This document shows positions 5,702 to 6,582 of a stretch of DNA of 6,582 nt, one piece after another. The stretch's first letter is position 1. Every line of letters begins with the position of its first letter. Where the stretch lies: contig JAIXZF010000067.1 in the NCBI GenBank assembly GCA_027489835.1, positions 1-6,582 of the forward strand, read 5' to 3'. The notes below the pieces were generated by a model. That model was not told the origin of the DNA. It saw only the letters and a list, made by a program, of their open reading frames with translations, and made no database searches. The position numbers and the translations under genes are program-made. Source of the DNA: Hyphomicrobiales bacterium. Its GTDB lineage: Bacteria > Pseudomonadota > Alphaproteobacteria > Rhizobiales > Beijerinckiaceae.

Positions 5702-6582
5702 ATGGCGGGTCAAGGAATTTGGCGCGGCTTGGCGGCGCTCGTCGTTGCGAGCGGCGGCGTGCTCGGCTACTACCACTACACGGGCAAGCCCGCGCCCTAC
5801 CCGATCTCGGAAGCGATGCCGCTTCTGGCCCATCTGCCGTTCCTGAACGCCAAGCCGGCCACGCAGACCGCGGCCGCGCCCGCCGCGGCCGCGGCCCAGC
5901 CGCAGGCGCGTCCTCCGGTGCCTGTCTCGGTCGGCAAGGCCGAGCGCAAGCCGATGCCCGTGCGCCTCGACGCGCTGGGCACGGTGCAGACCGTGGCGTC
6001 CGTCAGCCTTCGCGCCCGCGTCGAAAGCCAGATCATGGAAGTCGCGTTCGACGACGGCGCCTCGGTCAAGGCCGGCGACGTGCTGTTCAGGCTCGACTCG
6101 CGCCAGATCGAAGCGCAGATCCGGCAAGCCGAGGCCAATCTCGCGAGGGACCGGGCCCAGCTGATCTCCGCCGATGCGGACTACAAGCGCGCCCAGGAAC
6201 TGGCGCGCCGCGATTTCGCCTCCGAGCAGCGTCTCGATCAGGCCAAGGCGCTGTTCGAGACGCAGCGCGCGGTGGTCAGGGCCAGCGAGGCCGGCATCGA
6301 GAACCTCAGGGTCCAGCTCAGTTTCTACACACTTGCCGCCCCGATCTCCGGCCGCATCGGCGCTGCCGGGCTGAAGGCGGGCAACATCGCCAAGACCGGC
6401 GACAGCTCGGCGGTTCTCGCCTCGATCAACCAGACGAGCCCGATCTATGTCGCCTTCTCGGTGCCGCAGCGCTACCTGATCGACGTCAAGGCCGCGATCA
6501 CGGACCAGGGCGCCTCGGTCGTGGCGACGCCGCAGGGCCTGCCGAGGACCGCGACCGGCCGCGTGGCCTTCGTCGACAACGC
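5702..6582 (+). CDS. RND efflux periplasmic adaptor (MdtA/AcrA-type), 3'-truncated
   Basis: The first 293 codons of a membrane fusion protein that links an inner-membrane RND pump to an outer-membrane channel; the frame is open to the window end. Residues 7-24 form a single N-terminal hydrophobic anchor or uncleaved signal segment (LAALVVASGGVLGYY) without a lipobox cysteine. A long Ala/Pro-rich periplasmic linker covers about residues 52-74. The first half of the lipoyl domain follows (VSLRARVESQIMEVAFDDGASV, about 101-122, then AGDVLFRLD), next a short coiled-coil hairpin (about 134-205), then the second lipoyl half (YTLAAPISGRIGAAGLKAGNIA, about 209-230) and the start of the beta-barrel domain (SPIYVAFSVPQRYL). 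The short hairpin suits MdtA-like multidrug adaptors. The RND pump gene is expected just downstream. The substrate cannot be told from this part. Confidence 0.92.
   Translation, partial: MAGQGIWRGLAALVVASGGVLGYYHYTGKPAPYPISEAMPLLAHLPFLNAKPATQTAAAPAAAAAQPQARPPVPVSVGKAERKPMPVRLDALGTVQTVASVSLRARVESQIMEVAFDDGASVKAGDVLFRLDSRQIEAQIRQAEANLARDRAQLISADADYKRAQELARRDFASEQRLDQAKALFETQRAVVRASEAGIENLRVQLSFYTLAAPISGRIGAAGLKAGNIAKTGDSSAVLASINQTSPIYVAFSVPQRYLIDVKAAITDQGASVVATPQGLPRTATGRVAFVDN

Noticed and set aside
5675..6138. Two minus-strand open frames opposite the RND adaptor
   Set aside because: The plus strand translates cleanly into a membrane fusion protein from a strong ribosome site; the antisense products are low-complexity Arg/Gly/Ala.

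Overview
This is a GC-rich stretch of bacterial chromosome, read here as an alphaproteobacterium, most likely of the order Hyphomicrobiales (Rhizobiales). The grounds are the base composition, a FeS-type (6-4) photolyase like Agrobacterium PhrB, and a small PilZ protein with the CTVRNLSETGARLEV-type core common in rhizobia. No species can be named from the sequence alone. Eight protein genes fill the window, and the first and last are cut by its edges. I see no rRNA, tRNA, CRISPR array, insertion sequence or prophage gene.

Layout. (1) Bases 1-939, + strand: the C-terminal part of an iron-sulfur (6-4) photolyase. It converges, with a 5-bp gap, on (2) a minus-strand PilZ-domain protein (945-1310). 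(3) Bases 1437-2337, minus strand: two small SnoaL/NTF2-fold proteins in tandem, divergently transcribed from (4) a LysR-type regulator (2455-3351, +). (5) A hydantoin/Asp-Glu racemase-family gene (3386-4039, -) is divergent from (6) a dihydropyrimidinase/D-hydantoinase-family gene (4096-5529, +), with only 56 bp between the start codons. (7) A gap of about 170 bp holding a strong hairpin precedes (8) the start of an RND efflux periplasmic adaptor (5702 to the window end, +).

How the genes fit together. The racemase and the hydantoinase form a plausible cyclic-ureide (hydantoin or dihydropyrimidine) unit: the racemase would interconvert 5-substituted hydantoins and the hydantoinase would open the ring. 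No N-carbamoylase or transporter gene is present to complete the route. The LysR gene and the two SnoaL-like genes have the usual layout of a regulator divergent from its target operon, but the substrate is unknown. The photolyase, PilZ and RND adaptor genes look like unrelated neighbours.

The window looks mostly like ordinary chromosome, and I did not find a clearly new system. The observations most worth a second look are the near-perfect 12-bp inverted repeat that places the same AACCGGAAYGTC block just upstream of both the racemase and the hydantoinase start codons, the bulged hairpin just before the efflux adaptor start, and the orphan LysR/SnoaL/SnoaL cassette.
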